The notes beneath the pieces were generated by a model. It was given only the letters and a program-made list of their open reading frames with translations. It made no database searches and had not been told where the DNA came from. A DNA stretch of 64,000 nt from Pseudomonas gingeri (GTDB taxonomy: Bacteria > Pseudomonadota > Gammaproteobacteria > Pseudomonadales > Pseudomonadaceae), in assembly GCF_013385635.1 (NCBI RefSeq), contig NZ_JACAPR010000010.1:558001-622000 (forward strand). The letters are read 5' to 3'. The position numbers and the translations under genes were made by a program. Positions 8,321 to 16,393 of the stretch are shown here, in pieces. Position 1 is the stretch's first letter. Every line of letters starts with the position of its first letter.

Positions 8321-9274
8321 ATGAACGATCACATCGATCTGAACGAGTTCCACTGGTTGCTGGCGATCGTCCAGAGCATCGATGTCGGTGTGGTGGTACT
8401 CGATCGCGACTACTGCGTGCAGGTCTGGAACACCTTCATGGAGAACCGCTCCGGGGTGCAGCCCAAGGACGCGAACAACCAGTCGTTCTTCGATCTGTTT
8501 CCCGATGTCGACCGCGAGTGGTTCAGCCGCAAGGTGGAAAGCGTCGCGACCCTGGGCACCCCGGCGTTCACCATCTGGGAGCAGCGGCCTTACCTGGTGC
8601 GGTTCAAGAGCTACCAGCCGATCACCGGCCAGGAAGACTTCATGTACCAGAACACCACGTTGTTGCCGCTGCGCTCCACCGACAGCGAGATCCGCCATAT
8701 CTGCCTGGTGATCTACGACGTGACCGACGTGGCGACCAACCGCCACCAGCTCCAGGCCGCCAATGCGCAGTTGCAGACCCTGTCGAGCACCGACCGCCTG
8801 ACCGGCCTGTACAACCGCGGGCACTGGGAAGAGAGCCTGAAAGTCGCCCATGCCCGGCATCAGCGACATGGCAATCCCACCAGCCTGGTGATGTTCGATA
8901 TCGACCACTTCAAGCGGGTCAACGACACCTACGGGCACCAGGCCGGCGACAAGGTGATCGAGCGGGTCGCGCAACTGGTGCGTGAGCATGTCCGCGACAG
9001 CGACGTGGCCGGGCGTTATGGCGGTGAAGAGTTCGGCGTGGTGCTGTCGGACACCGACAAGGCCGGTGCGCGTTTTTTTGCCGAACGCTTGCGCAAGGCG
9101 GTCGAAGCGCTGGAAGTGCTGCATGAAGGGCAGGCTATCCGCTTCACCATCAGCCTGGGCGTGGCCGACCTGAGTCGCCCGTCGGTCACCCACGCCGACC
9201 TGATCGCCTGGGCGGACCAGGCGCTGTACACGTCGAAGAAATCCGGGCGCAATTGCGTGACGGTGTACGAGTAG
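8321..9274 (+). CDS. PAS-domain diguanylate cyclase (GGEEF)
   Basis: 317 residues. N-terminal PAS-like sensor (about 12-135) with VVLDRDYCVQVWN, a short helical linker, and a GGDEF domain starting at STDRLTGLYNRGHWEE. The active site is RYGGEEFGVV and the product-inhibition I-site RDSD lies exactly five residues upstream, so an active, feedback-inhibited cyclase making c-di-GMP from two GTP is expected. No transmembrane segment, hence cytoplasmic. It follows the CheC-like response regulator with a three-base gap and is presumably its output partner. Confidence 0.9.
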   Translation: MNDHIDLNEFHWLLAIVQSIDVGVVVLDRDYCVQVWNTFMENRSGVQPKDANNQSFFDLFPDVDREWFSRKVESVATLGTPAFTIWEQRPYLVRFKSYQPITGQEDFMYQNTTLLPLRSTDSEIRHICLVIYDVTDVATNRHQLQAANAQLQTLSSTDRLTGLYNRGHWEESLKVAHARHQRHGNPTSLVMFDIDHFKRVNDTYGHQAGDKVIERVAQLVREHVRDSDVAGRYGGEEFGVVLSDTDKAGARFFAERLRKAVEALEVLHEGQAIRFTISLGVADLSRPSVTHADLIAWADQALYTSKKSGRNCVTVYE

Positions 9275-9301
9275 CCAGGATCCGGGGCAAGCCCAGGATT
9301 A

Positions 9302-10978
9302 TCAGACCCGGAAACGCTTGACCAGCAGCCCCAACTCCCGTGACAACTGATCCAGCTCGACACACATCTCGTTGTTTCGTGTGGTGATGGCTTGGGTGTC
9401 GTTGATGTGCTGGCTGATCTGCGAGAGGCTCTGATTCACCTCCGCGCCGATACTCGACTGCTCTTCCGCGGCGGTCGCGATCTGGTTGTTCATGCCGTTG
9501 ATCTCGGACACCGCGCTGCTCACCTGGGCGAGGATCTGGCCGGTGCCGTTGACCTTGGTCACCGCCACTTCACTGCCGCCGAGGCTGCTCTGCATGGTGC
9601 TGACCGCCGCCCGTGCGCCCTGTTGCAACTGGCTGATCTTGCTCTGGATTTCCTGGGTGCTTTGCTGGGTACGCTGGGCCAGCGAGCGGACTTCGTCGGC
9701 CACCACGGCGAAACCACGACCCTGTTCCCCCGCTCGGGCGGCTTCGATGGCGGCATTGAGGGCCAGGAGATTGGTCTGCTCGGCAATGCCGCGGATCACA
9801 TCGAGGATGGAGCCGATGGATTCCACGTCGCTACCCAGGGTCTGGATATCCTGGGCGGCCTTCTCGATATCCCGCGCCAGGCCGCCGATGGCATTGACGG
9901 TGTCGTTCACGTTGGCCTGCATGGCCTGGGCCTGCTCATCGGTATTGCGGGTCGCCTGGGCGGCGCTCTGTGCCGATTCCGCGACGTTATGGGTGGCCAG
10001 GGCCATCTGCTCCATGGCGTGGGTGACCTGCTCGGCATCGCGGGTCTGGCGTGTCAACGCGTCGGAGGCATGCTGGGCGCTCTGCTTGAGCTGCTCGTTG
10101 CGCTCCTGCAATTGCTGGGCGCAGCGGGCCAGGTCGAGCACCATATGGCGGATCTTGCCCGCGAACTGGTTGAAGGCAGCGGCCAGTTCGGCGGTTTCCT
10201 GATTGCCATCCACCGGCAGTTGGCGGGTGAGGTCGCCGTCTTCGCTGGCCAGGTCCTGCAGGCTACGCGTCAGCAAGCCGAGGGGTTTGACGATGGAGCG
10301 GGCGACATAGGCGGCAACGATGCTCAGCACGATCAGCAAGACCAGCATGATGCCCCATTGCTTCCAGCGCAGTGCGTCCATGGTCTGCTGCTGGTGTTGC
10401 GTCTGTTCGGCGATCAGGGCGTCAAGGCCATCGACATAAAAGCCGGCGCCGACGGTCCAGTTCCATTTCTCCAGGTAGATGCTGTAGGACAGCTTGGGGT
10501 AGGCGGTAGTGTCATTGCCGGGCTTGGGATAGTAATAGGTGACGAAATCGCCGCCTCGTTTGGCGGCGCCGATCAGTTCGCGGATCAGGTAGGTGCCGTG
10601 GCTGTCCTTCAGGTCCCAGAAGTTTTTCCCCTCGTCCTTGCCGGCCAGGAAAATCCGGTCGCCCTTGTCGCTGTAGCCGAAGAAATAACCGTCCTGTCCG
10701 TAGTGCAACTCGCGCAACCGGCGCTTGGCTTCCTCCTGGGTGGCGGGGGTCATGGCGTCGGCACTGTCATAGAGCGGCTTGACGGTGCTGTAGGCCAGAT
10801 CGAGGTAGTGCACCAACTCGTCCTTACGGGTCTTGAGCAGGGTCTGGCGCGTCTCCTCGATGCTTCGTTCGCCCATGGCCTGCTGCTCGGAAAAAGCCAG
10901 CAACTGAATGATCAAGGCCAGCAAAAGGGCAGGAATGACGGCCAGCAGCAGAACCTTGTTGCGTATTTTCCACTTCAT
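9302..10978 (-). CDS. Methyl-accepting chemotaxis protein with Cache sensor
   Basis: About 558 residues from the ATG at 10978, which has AGGA upstream and begins with a basic segment followed by a membrane helix ([20 protein letters not shown]); a longer upstream frame adds 30 residues with no support. The periplasmic domain (about 30-195) has the single-Cache pattern [14 protein letters not shown]...[16 protein letters not shown] ending. A second helix near 205-225, HAMP, and the signalling hairpin tip with [20 protein letters not shown] follow. Relatives of this Cache type bind small carboxylic acids, but the ligand here is not determinable. No CheR/CheB pentapeptide at the C terminus. Confidence 0.9.
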   Translation of the reverse strand: MKWKIRNKVLLLAVIPALLLALIIQLLAFSEQQAMGERSIEETRQTLLKTRKDELVHYLDLAYSTVKPLYDSADAMTPATQEEAKRRLRELHYGQDGYFFGYSDKGDRIFLAGKDEGKNFWDLKDSHGTYLIRELIGAAKRGGDFVTYYYPKPGNDTTAYPKLSYSIYLEKWNWTVGAGFYVDGLDALIAEQTQHQQQTMDALRWKQWGIMLVLLIVLSIVAAYVARSIVKPLGLLTRSLQDLASEDGDLTRQLPVDGNQETAELAAAFNQFAGKIRHMVLDLARCAQQLQERNEQLKQSAQHASDALTRQTRDAEQVTHAMEQMALATHNVAESAQSAAQATRNTDEQAQAMQANVNDTVNAIGGLARDIEKAAQDIQTLGSDVESIGSILDVIRGIAEQTNLLALNAAIEAARAGEQGRGFAVVADEVRSLAQRTQQSTQEIQSKISQLQQGARAAVSTMQSSLGGSEVAVTKVNGTGQILAQVSSAVSEINGMNNQIATAAEEQSSIGAEVNQSLSQISQHINDTQAITTRNNEMCVELDQLSRELGLLVKRFRV

Positions 10979-11260
10979 GGGAAGTCCTGGGTCGGGGAGG
11001 AATCTTGTTATGTTTTCTTTATCGACCTGCCGGCGCAATTGTTCAGGCCGGTCAGTAGGATTTCTCAAGAGACGCCGGTATCCGCCGGGTGAAATCCGTC
11101 CGCGCGGGCACGGGTGCCGATCCCTTTTATCAAGTGCTGGATATGCTCTCTGTATTGAACCGAAGAAGCGATATGACCATCGACTGACTTGACTTCGGGG
11201 GCTGGTCGGTGCCGGTCATGGGGTTGCCGGATTGCGAGCGGCTCCACATCCATTCATCGA

Positions 11261-12175
11261 TCATTCCCGTGAAGGCGCAGGCTGTTCACGTAGATAACGC
11301 CCGGGCGGCAGGCCCACATGCCGGCTGAAGGCGGTGCTGAAGGTACTGGCCGAGCTGTAGCCGACCCGTTCGGCGATTTGCGCCATGCCGAGATCACCGC
11401 GACTCAGCAGGTTTTTCGCCATGGCCATGCGCCAGGCCACCAGGTATTCCATCGGTGGCATGCCGACGGTGCGGGTGAAACGCTCAAAGAACGCGGAGCG
11501 TGACAAGGCGGCCACCTTCGCCAGTTGCACCATGGTCCAGGCGCGTGCGGGATCGCCATGCATCTGCCGCATCGCCAGGGCGATATGGCTGTCCGCGAGC
11601 CCGCGCAGCAGGCCGGGTGGCGAGTCTTTGCCCGAGGTCGAGCGCAGGGCTTCGATCAGCAGCATCTCCACCAGATGCGTCAGCACCAGGTCGCGGCCTG
11701 CGCGCCATTGACTTGCCTCTTCGGCCACCAGCCCGGTCAGCAGCGACAGGCGTTCGACACCACGCACATGGATCTGCGCCGGCAGCAGCGAGACCAGCAG
11801 GGCCGCATCAGGCGAGTCGAACAGGAAGTAGCCACCGAGCAGGCGCACATCGGCGGCGCCGTCCTGCCGGCCGTGGCGAACCTCGCCCGTGGGGGTTGCG
11901 GCCGCGTTGGGGTCCAAGCATTCGGGGGTGACCGGTTCGAAACCCGACAGGGTAAAGCCGGGTGTCGCCGGCAGGAGCACGAAGTCGCCTGGCTGGAGGG
12001 TGAGGACCGGTTGCTGGTCGACCGCGAGCAGGCAACTGCCTTCGAGGACGACACAAAACCCTGGCTGGCCGAAGGCGCAATAGCGCACGCCCCAGACCCC
12101 GGCCCCGCTGATGCCTTTGGAGAAGACGGCGCGGGGGCGGAGCAGGGTGATGATCTCGGAGAGTGGATCGTTCAT
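11261..12175 (-). CDS. AraC-family regulator with cupin N-terminal domain
   Basis: About 304 residues from ATG 12175. The N-terminal half is a cupin-like effector domain (LQPGDFVLLPATPGF) of the AraC-binding cupin_6 type, and the C-terminal half is a double helix-turn-helix with MVQLAKVAALSRSAFFERF and IAERVGYSSASTFSTAFSRHVG. It is divergent from the SDR gene at 12276 with 100 bases between starts. In this very common Pseudomonas arrangement the regulator usually controls the neighbouring oxidoreductase. Confidence 0.88.
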   Translation of the reverse strand: MNDPLSEIITLLRPRAVFSKGISGAGVWGVRYCAFGQPGFCVVLEGSCLLAVDQQPVLTLQPGDFVLLPATPGFTLSGFEPVTPECLDPNAAATPTGEVRHGRQDGAADVRLLGGYFLFDSPDAALLVSLLPAQIHVRGVERLSLLTGLVAEEASQWRAGRDLVLTHLVEMLLIEALRSTSGKDSPPGLLRGLADSHIALAMRQMHGDPARAWTMVQLAKVAALSRSAFFERFTRTVGMPPMEYLVAWRMAMAKNLLSRGDLGMAQIAERVGYSSASTFSTAFSRHVGLPPGRYLREQPAPSRE

Positions 12176-12275
12176 TTTTGGACGATTGCAAAACAAATAA
12201 GGACTTTCGATTGTAGAGCGTCCCGTCTCTCGTCGCTATCGTTGCCACTCTTGAAACTACCCCGGATCTCTTTTC

Positions 12276-13013
12276 ATGAAAACCGTGCTTATCACCGGCT
12301 GCTCCTCCGGCTACGGCCTTGAAACCGCGCGCTATTTCCACGCCCAGGGCTGGAACGTGATCGCGACCATGCGCACGCCGCGCGAGGACCTGCTGCCCGT
12401 TTCGGAGCGCCTGCGGGTCCTGGCGCTCGACGTCACGCAGCCCGAGAGCATTGGCGCCGTGCTTGAGGCGAGCGGGCCCCTCGATGTCCTGGTCAACAAT
12501 GCCGGCATCGGCCTGTTCGGTGCTTTCGAGGTGACGCCGATGGCGACGACGCGGGAAGTGTTCGAGACCAACACCTTTGGCGTGATGGCGATGACCCAGG
12601 CGGTGCTGCCGCACATGCGTGGCCGCCGTTGCGGAGTGATCGTCAATGTGACCTCCAGCGCGACGCTGGCGCCGATGCCGCTGGTGGCCGTGTATACCGC
12701 CAGCAAGATGGCGATCGAAGGGTTCACCGCGTCGCTGGCCCATGAACTGGAGGCATTCGATGTCGCGGTGAAGCTGGTCGAGCCGGGCTATGCGCCGACC
12801 ACCCGTTTCACCAGCAATGGCAGCGCGCGCATGGACGGGCTGATCCCCCCGGCTTATGCGCCGTTCGCCCAGGCCGTCTTTGCCTCCCTCGCCCAGTCGT
12901 CGGCGCGGACCACCGAGCTGGACGTGGCCGAAGCGGTATGGCGCGCCGCGACGGATTCCACCGGCCAGCTGCGTTTTGCGGCGGGAGCGGATGCCGTGGC
13001 CCTGGCGGGTTGA
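12276..13013 (+). CDS. Short-chain dehydrogenase/reductase
   Basis: 245 residues, classical SDR. The Rossmann motif is TGCSSGYG near the N terminus, NNAGIG follows at about residue 72, and the catalytic tetrad includes Ser in VTSSATL and YTASK (about residue 132-136). NAD(P)-dependent oxidation or reduction of an unknown alcohol/ketone in the cytoplasm. Divergently transcribed from the AraC/cupin regulator, which probably controls it. Confidence 0.9.
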   Translation: MKTVLITGCSSGYGLETARYFHAQGWNVIATMRTPREDLLPVSERLRVLALDVTQPESIGAVLEASGPLDVLVNNAGIGLFGAFEVTPMATTREVFETNTFGVMAMTQAVLPHMRGRRCGVIVNVTSSATLAPMPLVAVYTASKMAIEGFTASLAHELEAFDVAVKLVEPGYAPTTRFTSNGSARMDGLIPPAYAPFAQAVFASLAQSSARTTELDVAEAVWRAATDSTGQLRFAAGADAVALAG

Positions 13014-13087
13014 GAGCCGCGCTGGCGATTGCGGTGGTCCCCCTGATGTGGAATCCTGCCGGGCATTACCTTCCCGAACGTTTCCCC

Positions 13088-13777
13088 ATGTCCCGCTCCC
13101 AACGTCTCCTGGCCTTGCTGCAGATCCTGCGTCGTCACCGTTTTCCTGTCGCCGGGGCGGCGCTGGCCAGTGAGCTGGGCATCAACCTGCGCACGCTCTA
13201 CAGGGATATCGGCACCTTGAAGGAGCAGGGCGCGACCATCGAGGGCGCCGCGGGGCTGGGCTATGTGCTTCGCCCCGGATTCATGCTGCCGCCGTTGATG
13301 TTCTCCGAAGATGAGATCGAGGCCCTGGTGCTGGGCGCGCGCTGGGTGGCGGGACGTGCCGACGAGCATCTGGGTCACGCGGCACGCAATGCCCTGGACA
13401 AGATTTCAGCGGTGCTGCCGGCGGGCCTGAGGGACGAGCTCGATGCGTCCGCCCTGCTGGTGGGGCCGAGTGCTTCGCTGTTGTCGACGGACATCGTCCA
13501 GCCCCTGATTCGCAAGGCGATCCGGGCCGAGCTGAAAACCCTGGTGGTCTACAAGGACCTGAAGGGCGAGGAATCTGCCCGGACGGTCTGGCCGTTTGCC
13601 CTGGGGTACTTCGATGAAGCCCGGGTGATGGTGGCCTGGTGTGAGCTGCGGGGCGGTTTTCGGCATTTTCGCACCGACCGGATTGTCGCTTTCACGGTTG
13701 CCGAGGAGCGGTATCCCCGCCGGCGCCAGGCACTGTTGAAGGCCTGGCGGCTCCAGGAGGGGATTGCTCCGCAGTAG
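13088..13777 (+). CDS. YafY-family HTH-WYL transcriptional regulator
   Basis: 229 residues from ATG 13088; the frame is open for a further 50 codons upstream but those translate to an unlikely sequence overlapping nothing useful. The N-terminal HTH_11 (RSQRLLALLQILRRH...LASELGINLRTLYRDI, landmarks only) is followed by a WYL-type ligand-sensing domain (LRDELDA...ALGYFDEARVMVAWCELRGGFRHFRTDRI, landmarks only). Such regulators often pair with a VOC-fold protein, and one follows 105 bases downstream on the same strand. Confidence 0.88.
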   Translation: MSRSQRLLALLQILRRHRFPVAGAALASELGINLRTLYRDIGTLKEQGATIEGAAGLGYVLRPGFMLPPLMFSEDEIEALVLGARWVAGRADEHLGHAARNALDKISAVLPAGLRDELDASALLVGPSASLLSTDIVQPLIRKAIRAELKTLVVYKDLKGEESARTVWPFALGYFDEARVMVAWCELRGGFRHFRTDRIVAFTVAEERYPRRRQALLKAWRLQEGIAPQ

Positions 13778-13882
13778 CTGATCACTGCTGACAGAAATTG
13801 GTAGTGGCATACGTAGGATGGAGGCACTGGCAGACATCGCGCTGACAGTTTACTTCTTACTCCACCGTTCAGAGCCACTTCA

Positions 13883-14254
13883 ATGATCAAGCCAAACTTC
13901 ATTATCCTGTATGTCGATAGCCCGGAAACCAGCGCGCGTTTTTATGCCGAGTTGCTGGGGCGTGCACCGGTGGAGCAATCGCCGACCTTCGCCTTGTTCG
14001 CACTGGACTCGGGGTTTATGTTGGGGCTCTGGTCCCGGCATACGGTGGAACCTCGGGTGGCCGAGGTGGGTGTCGCGGGGGAAGTCGCGTTCTCCGTCGA
14101 GGACAACGCTATCGTCGATTCGACCTTTCAAACCTGGGTTGCTCGTGGGCTGGGTGTTCTGCAAACACCGACAGAGATGGACTTCGGTTATACCTTTGTC
14201 GCTCTCGATCCCGATGGCCATCGCCTGCGTGTGTTTGCGCCATCCGGCAACTGA
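13883..14254 (+). CDS. VOC (glyoxalase/bleomycin-resistance) family protein
   Basis: 123 residues with the two paired beta-alpha-beta modules of the vicinal oxygen chelate fold: IILYVDSPETSARFYAELLG at the start and TFVALDPDGHRLRVFAP at the end. Related proteins bind or detoxify small hydrophobic compounds such as phenazine-like antibiotics, but substrate cannot be inferred. Located directly after a YafY-type regulator, which is the usual pairing. Confidence 0.85.
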   Translation: MIKPNFIILYVDSPETSARFYAELLGRAPVEQSPTFALFALDSGFMLGLWSRHTVEPRVAEVGVAGEVAFSVEDNAIVDSTFQTWVARGLGVLQTPTEMDFGYTFVALDPDGHRLRVFAPSGN

Positions 14255-14304
14255 TCGAGCACTCCTGGCCCACGCTTGCCTTGGACCTGATGGTGTGGCG
14301 AGGC

Positions 14305-14925
14305 TCAGGCCCGCCGCGCCATCAGCAGCACCGAAGCCGCCCCCGACAACAGCACCGCGCAACCGCGATTGAACAGGCGCTTGCCCTTGGGCTCGGCGAA
14401 CCAGCGGCGCATATGCACGCCCATATAGGCGTAGGCGCTGATGGCGATCCATTCCAGCGCCAGGAACAAGGCGCCCAGTACCGCGAATTGCGACGAGACA
14501 CTCTGGGTCGGGTCGACGAACTGCGGCAGGAAGGCGGTGAAGATCAGGATGGCTTTCGGATTTCCCGCCGCGACCAGAAATTCCTGGCGGGCGAGGGCGG
14601 GCAGGCTGGCCGGTGCGCCAGCCGCCTTGGCTTCGGCCTCAGGGTTGGCGCGCCAGAGCTGGATGGCGAGGTAGATCAGGTAGGCCGCGCCGAGGATCTT
14701 GATGCCGTAGAACAGCAGCTCGGAAGTCTGCAGCACCACCGCCAGGCCCGCCGAGGCCAGGGCGATCATTCCCCCGAAGGCCAGCAAGCGCCCGAGGCCG
14801 GCCAGGCATGAAGTGCGAAAGCCATAACGGGTCGAGTTGCTGACCGACAACAGATTGTTCGGGCCGGGGGCCATGTTCAGGGCGAAGCACGCCGGGATAA
14901 ACAGGATCAGGGTCGACAGGTCCAT
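14305..14925 (-). CDS. LysE/RhtB-family amino-acid exporter
   Basis: 206 residues from ATG 14925, which has GGAG upstream; an in-frame extension to 15009 lacks support. About six membrane helices; the family signature MAPGPNNLL is in helix 1 and a conserved GNPKAILIF segment starts the second half. Expected to export an amino acid or derivative across the inner membrane by proton exchange. Transcribed alone, converging on the VOC gene. Confidence 0.9.
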   Translation of the reverse strand: MDLSTLILFIPACFALNMAPGPNNLLSVSNSTRYGFRTSCLAGLGRLLAFGGMIALASAGLAVVLQTSELLFYGIKILGAAYLIYLAIQLWRANPEAEAKAAGAPASLPALARQEFLVAAGNPKAILIFTAFLPQFVDPTQSVSSQFAVLGALFLALEWIAISAYAYMGVHMRRWFAEPKGKRLFNRGCAVLLSGAASVLLMARRA

Positions 14926-15251
14926 GGCAGGCTCCAGATCGAAAGTCGGAAAAACCGACAATAACGTCAAGTCCTGGCCGGATACCAGTGCGTCGCAGGC
15001 TTTCCCCATCTGTACCTGAAACTTGCTGCTCAGGTGTACGGTTCAGTGTCGATATTCCAGGGCGGCTGCTCGTTTGGTTGCAGTGCAAGGTCACAGGGCC
15101 ATCGGCGGGGCGGGTGCTCAACGGTTTACCTCTGCCCCCTCAGCTTGATCGTTTCGATCGTTCCCACGCTCTGCGTGGTAATGCAGCCCGTGACGCTCTG
15201 CGTCACATCGCAGAGACATGAGGGGTATGTTCGCCTGTCTGTGTCATCCGG
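14926..15251. other. Intergenic region holding a dispersed repeat
   Basis: About 325 bases between the LysE start and the C58 protease stop. The part from 15157 is a double-hairpin repeat (listed separately); the rest shows no gene or RNA that I can recognise. Confidence 0.5.
15157..15206 (+). repeat. Dispersed double-hairpin repeat, copy 1 of 3
   Basis: CGTTCCCACGCTCTGCGTGG followed by AATGC and GTGACGCTCTGCGTCAC forms two adjacent stem-loops. The same element occurs inverted at 45668-45718 and in variant form at 50334-50387, so it is a family of intergenic repeats in this genome. Confidence 0.75.
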
Positions 15252-15851
15252 TCATGGCTTGGGATCGCTGTAGAACGCGCAGATCGCATAACCATTGGTG
15301 GTGTCGTAAAGCTCGGTCAGGAAGGTATTCAGGAACTCGCGGAAATTGTCCTTGCCGATGGCACAGGCGCCTTCATTCGGGTCGTACAGAGCCATGGCGC
15401 CAGTAGGGAAACGCCATACGCCGATGGCATGTGCCGCCCCCGACGGAAAATAGATCACAAAAATACTCATGCTCTCGCGCTTGTTCAGCGGATCGAATTG
15501 CAATTTCAGGTCGGCACCGTATTTTTTTGATGTGTACTCGTGCTTTGTTGTCGAGCGATACCAGAAATGCTGGCCGACAGTCACTTTCGCCTGTGTTTCG
15601 ACGGTTGCCAGACCTGCCCAGCCGGCTTCCATCTTGTTCTGTAGGTTCAAGGCCTTGGCCTTGTTGACGATGCCTTTCGCAGGATCGGTCTTGGCCGTGT
15701 TCTGGGCAAACCACATCATCACCAGCGCCGCGCACACGCCTTCATAGTTCATCATGGGACCACCGAGAAACGTGGCAATGGTGTCCTGGGAAGACGTGAA
15801 CAACAGCGCTCCTGCGCTGCTTTCGACCATTTGCGTAAAGCTCTTGGGCAT
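15252..15851 (-). CDS. YopT-type cysteine protease (peptidase C58 family)
   Basis: 199 residues. The pattern matches the YopT/AvrPphB family as I recall it: GVC..L...W with nucleophile Cys40 (YEGVCAALVMMW), His141 in AHAIGVWRF, and Asp157 in ALYDPNEGA, followed by a FREFLNTFL helix. No signal peptide, as for type III or other contact-dependent effectors. No secretion or chaperone gene is adjacent. The start has AGGAG eight bases upstream. It is flanked by a dispersed repeat on one side and a repeat-bearing AT-rich region on the other, consistent with gain by transfer. Function inferred: cleavage of a host or competitor protein. Confidence 0.75.
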   Translation of the reverse strand: MPKSFTQMVESSAGALLFTSSQDTIATFLGGPMMNYEGVCAALVMMWFAQNTAKTDPAKGIVNKAKALNLQNKMEAGWAGLATVETQAKVTVGQHFWYRSTTKHEYTSKKYGADLKLQFDPLNKRESMSIFVIYFPSGAAHAIGVWRFPTGAMALYDPNEGACAIGKDNFREFLNTFLTELYDTTNGYAICAFYSDPKP

Positions 15852-16064
15852 GGCGCACGCTCCTGATGGCGGTCAAGTCAGTCCCAAGGTGTAGCAGCTA
15901 CGGCTGCCTGGCGCCATTTCCTGCTGGGTGGTATCCGACAATTGCTTGTGTGTTCCTTGAGTTGTAGCGACGCGGACTGGGGCAGTTTGATCAGTTGTGA
16001 AGGGGGCATTGGGCTTGCTTTCGGGGGGCGGTGATAGGCTTGACGACTCAACTGCTGGATGGCT

Positions 16065-16135
16065 GTTATCGGCCAAAGGCGGACAACGGCAAGCGACCGC
16101 TAGCGGCCAGAACCAGTCATTCGGTCTCTGAGAAT
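16065..16135 (-). repeat. Non-coding island-border repeat, left copy
   Basis: Read on the minus strand it gives GACTGGTTCTGGCCGCTAGC followed by GGTCGCTTGCC and TTTGGCCGATA. Degenerate copies on the plus strand lie at 19430-19500 and 20585-20650, bracketing the helicase and the interrupted membrane gene. Confidence 0.5.
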
Positions 16136-16268
16136 CTAGGAGCGATTCAAAGGGGAGCCGGGAAAAACGAATCCACCACATGATGCAAGTGTAATTCTAT
16201 TAAAAATCATGTAGTTGCAGGTTATATGGCTATGCTTTTTCCCGCTCTGCTTTTCCCAGATTGCCACT

Positions 16269-16300
16269 TTGACGCTTGGTAGGATGGCCAATATGGCCAT
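16269..16300 (+). promoter_or_regulatory. Promoter with overlapping palindrome upstream of the helicase-nuclease gene
   Basis: TTGACG at 16269-16274 and TATGGC at 16292-16297 are 17 bases apart. The palindrome ATGGCC-AATAT-GGCCAT (16284-16300) overlaps this candidate -10, which is how a repressor operator would sit. The bound factor is unknown. Confidence 0.4.
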
Positions 16301-16393
16301 TTAATGCTACGTATGCTTCTGCCGGATCCGGACACTCGGCGCGCAGATTGCTCTGGGCGCTTGCACCCAAACGCATGACAGGAGTTGCTAGGC

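Larger units (their letters stand above)
15852..16393. other. Gene-free boundary region of the accessory island
   Basis: 542 bases. From about 16065 to 16135 it holds a copy of a non-coding repeat (GGCCAAAGGCGGACAACGGC, then GACCGCTAGCGGCCAGAA) that recurs in opposite orientation at 19430-19500 and 20585-20625. A short open frame on the minus strand over this repeat is not credible as a gene. The 16182-16393 part holds the promoter/operator region of the helicase gene. Confidence 0.5.

Noticed and set aside
7334..9193. Long frame antisense to the response regulator and cyclase
   Set aside because: GC-driven shadow; true genes are on the plus strand.
9392..11092. Long frame antisense to the chemoreceptor
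   Set aside because: Shadow frame; the minus strand encodes the conserved signalling hairpin.
15157..15206. Possible CRISPR or phage attachment repeat
   Set aside because: Copies are single, far apart and hairpin-forming, without spacers or integrase; it is a dispersed intergenic repeat.
15873..16181. 102-codon frame on the minus strand between the C58 gene and the helicase gene
   Set aside because: Its core is a non-coding repeat that recurs twice nearby; no ribosome site or domain.
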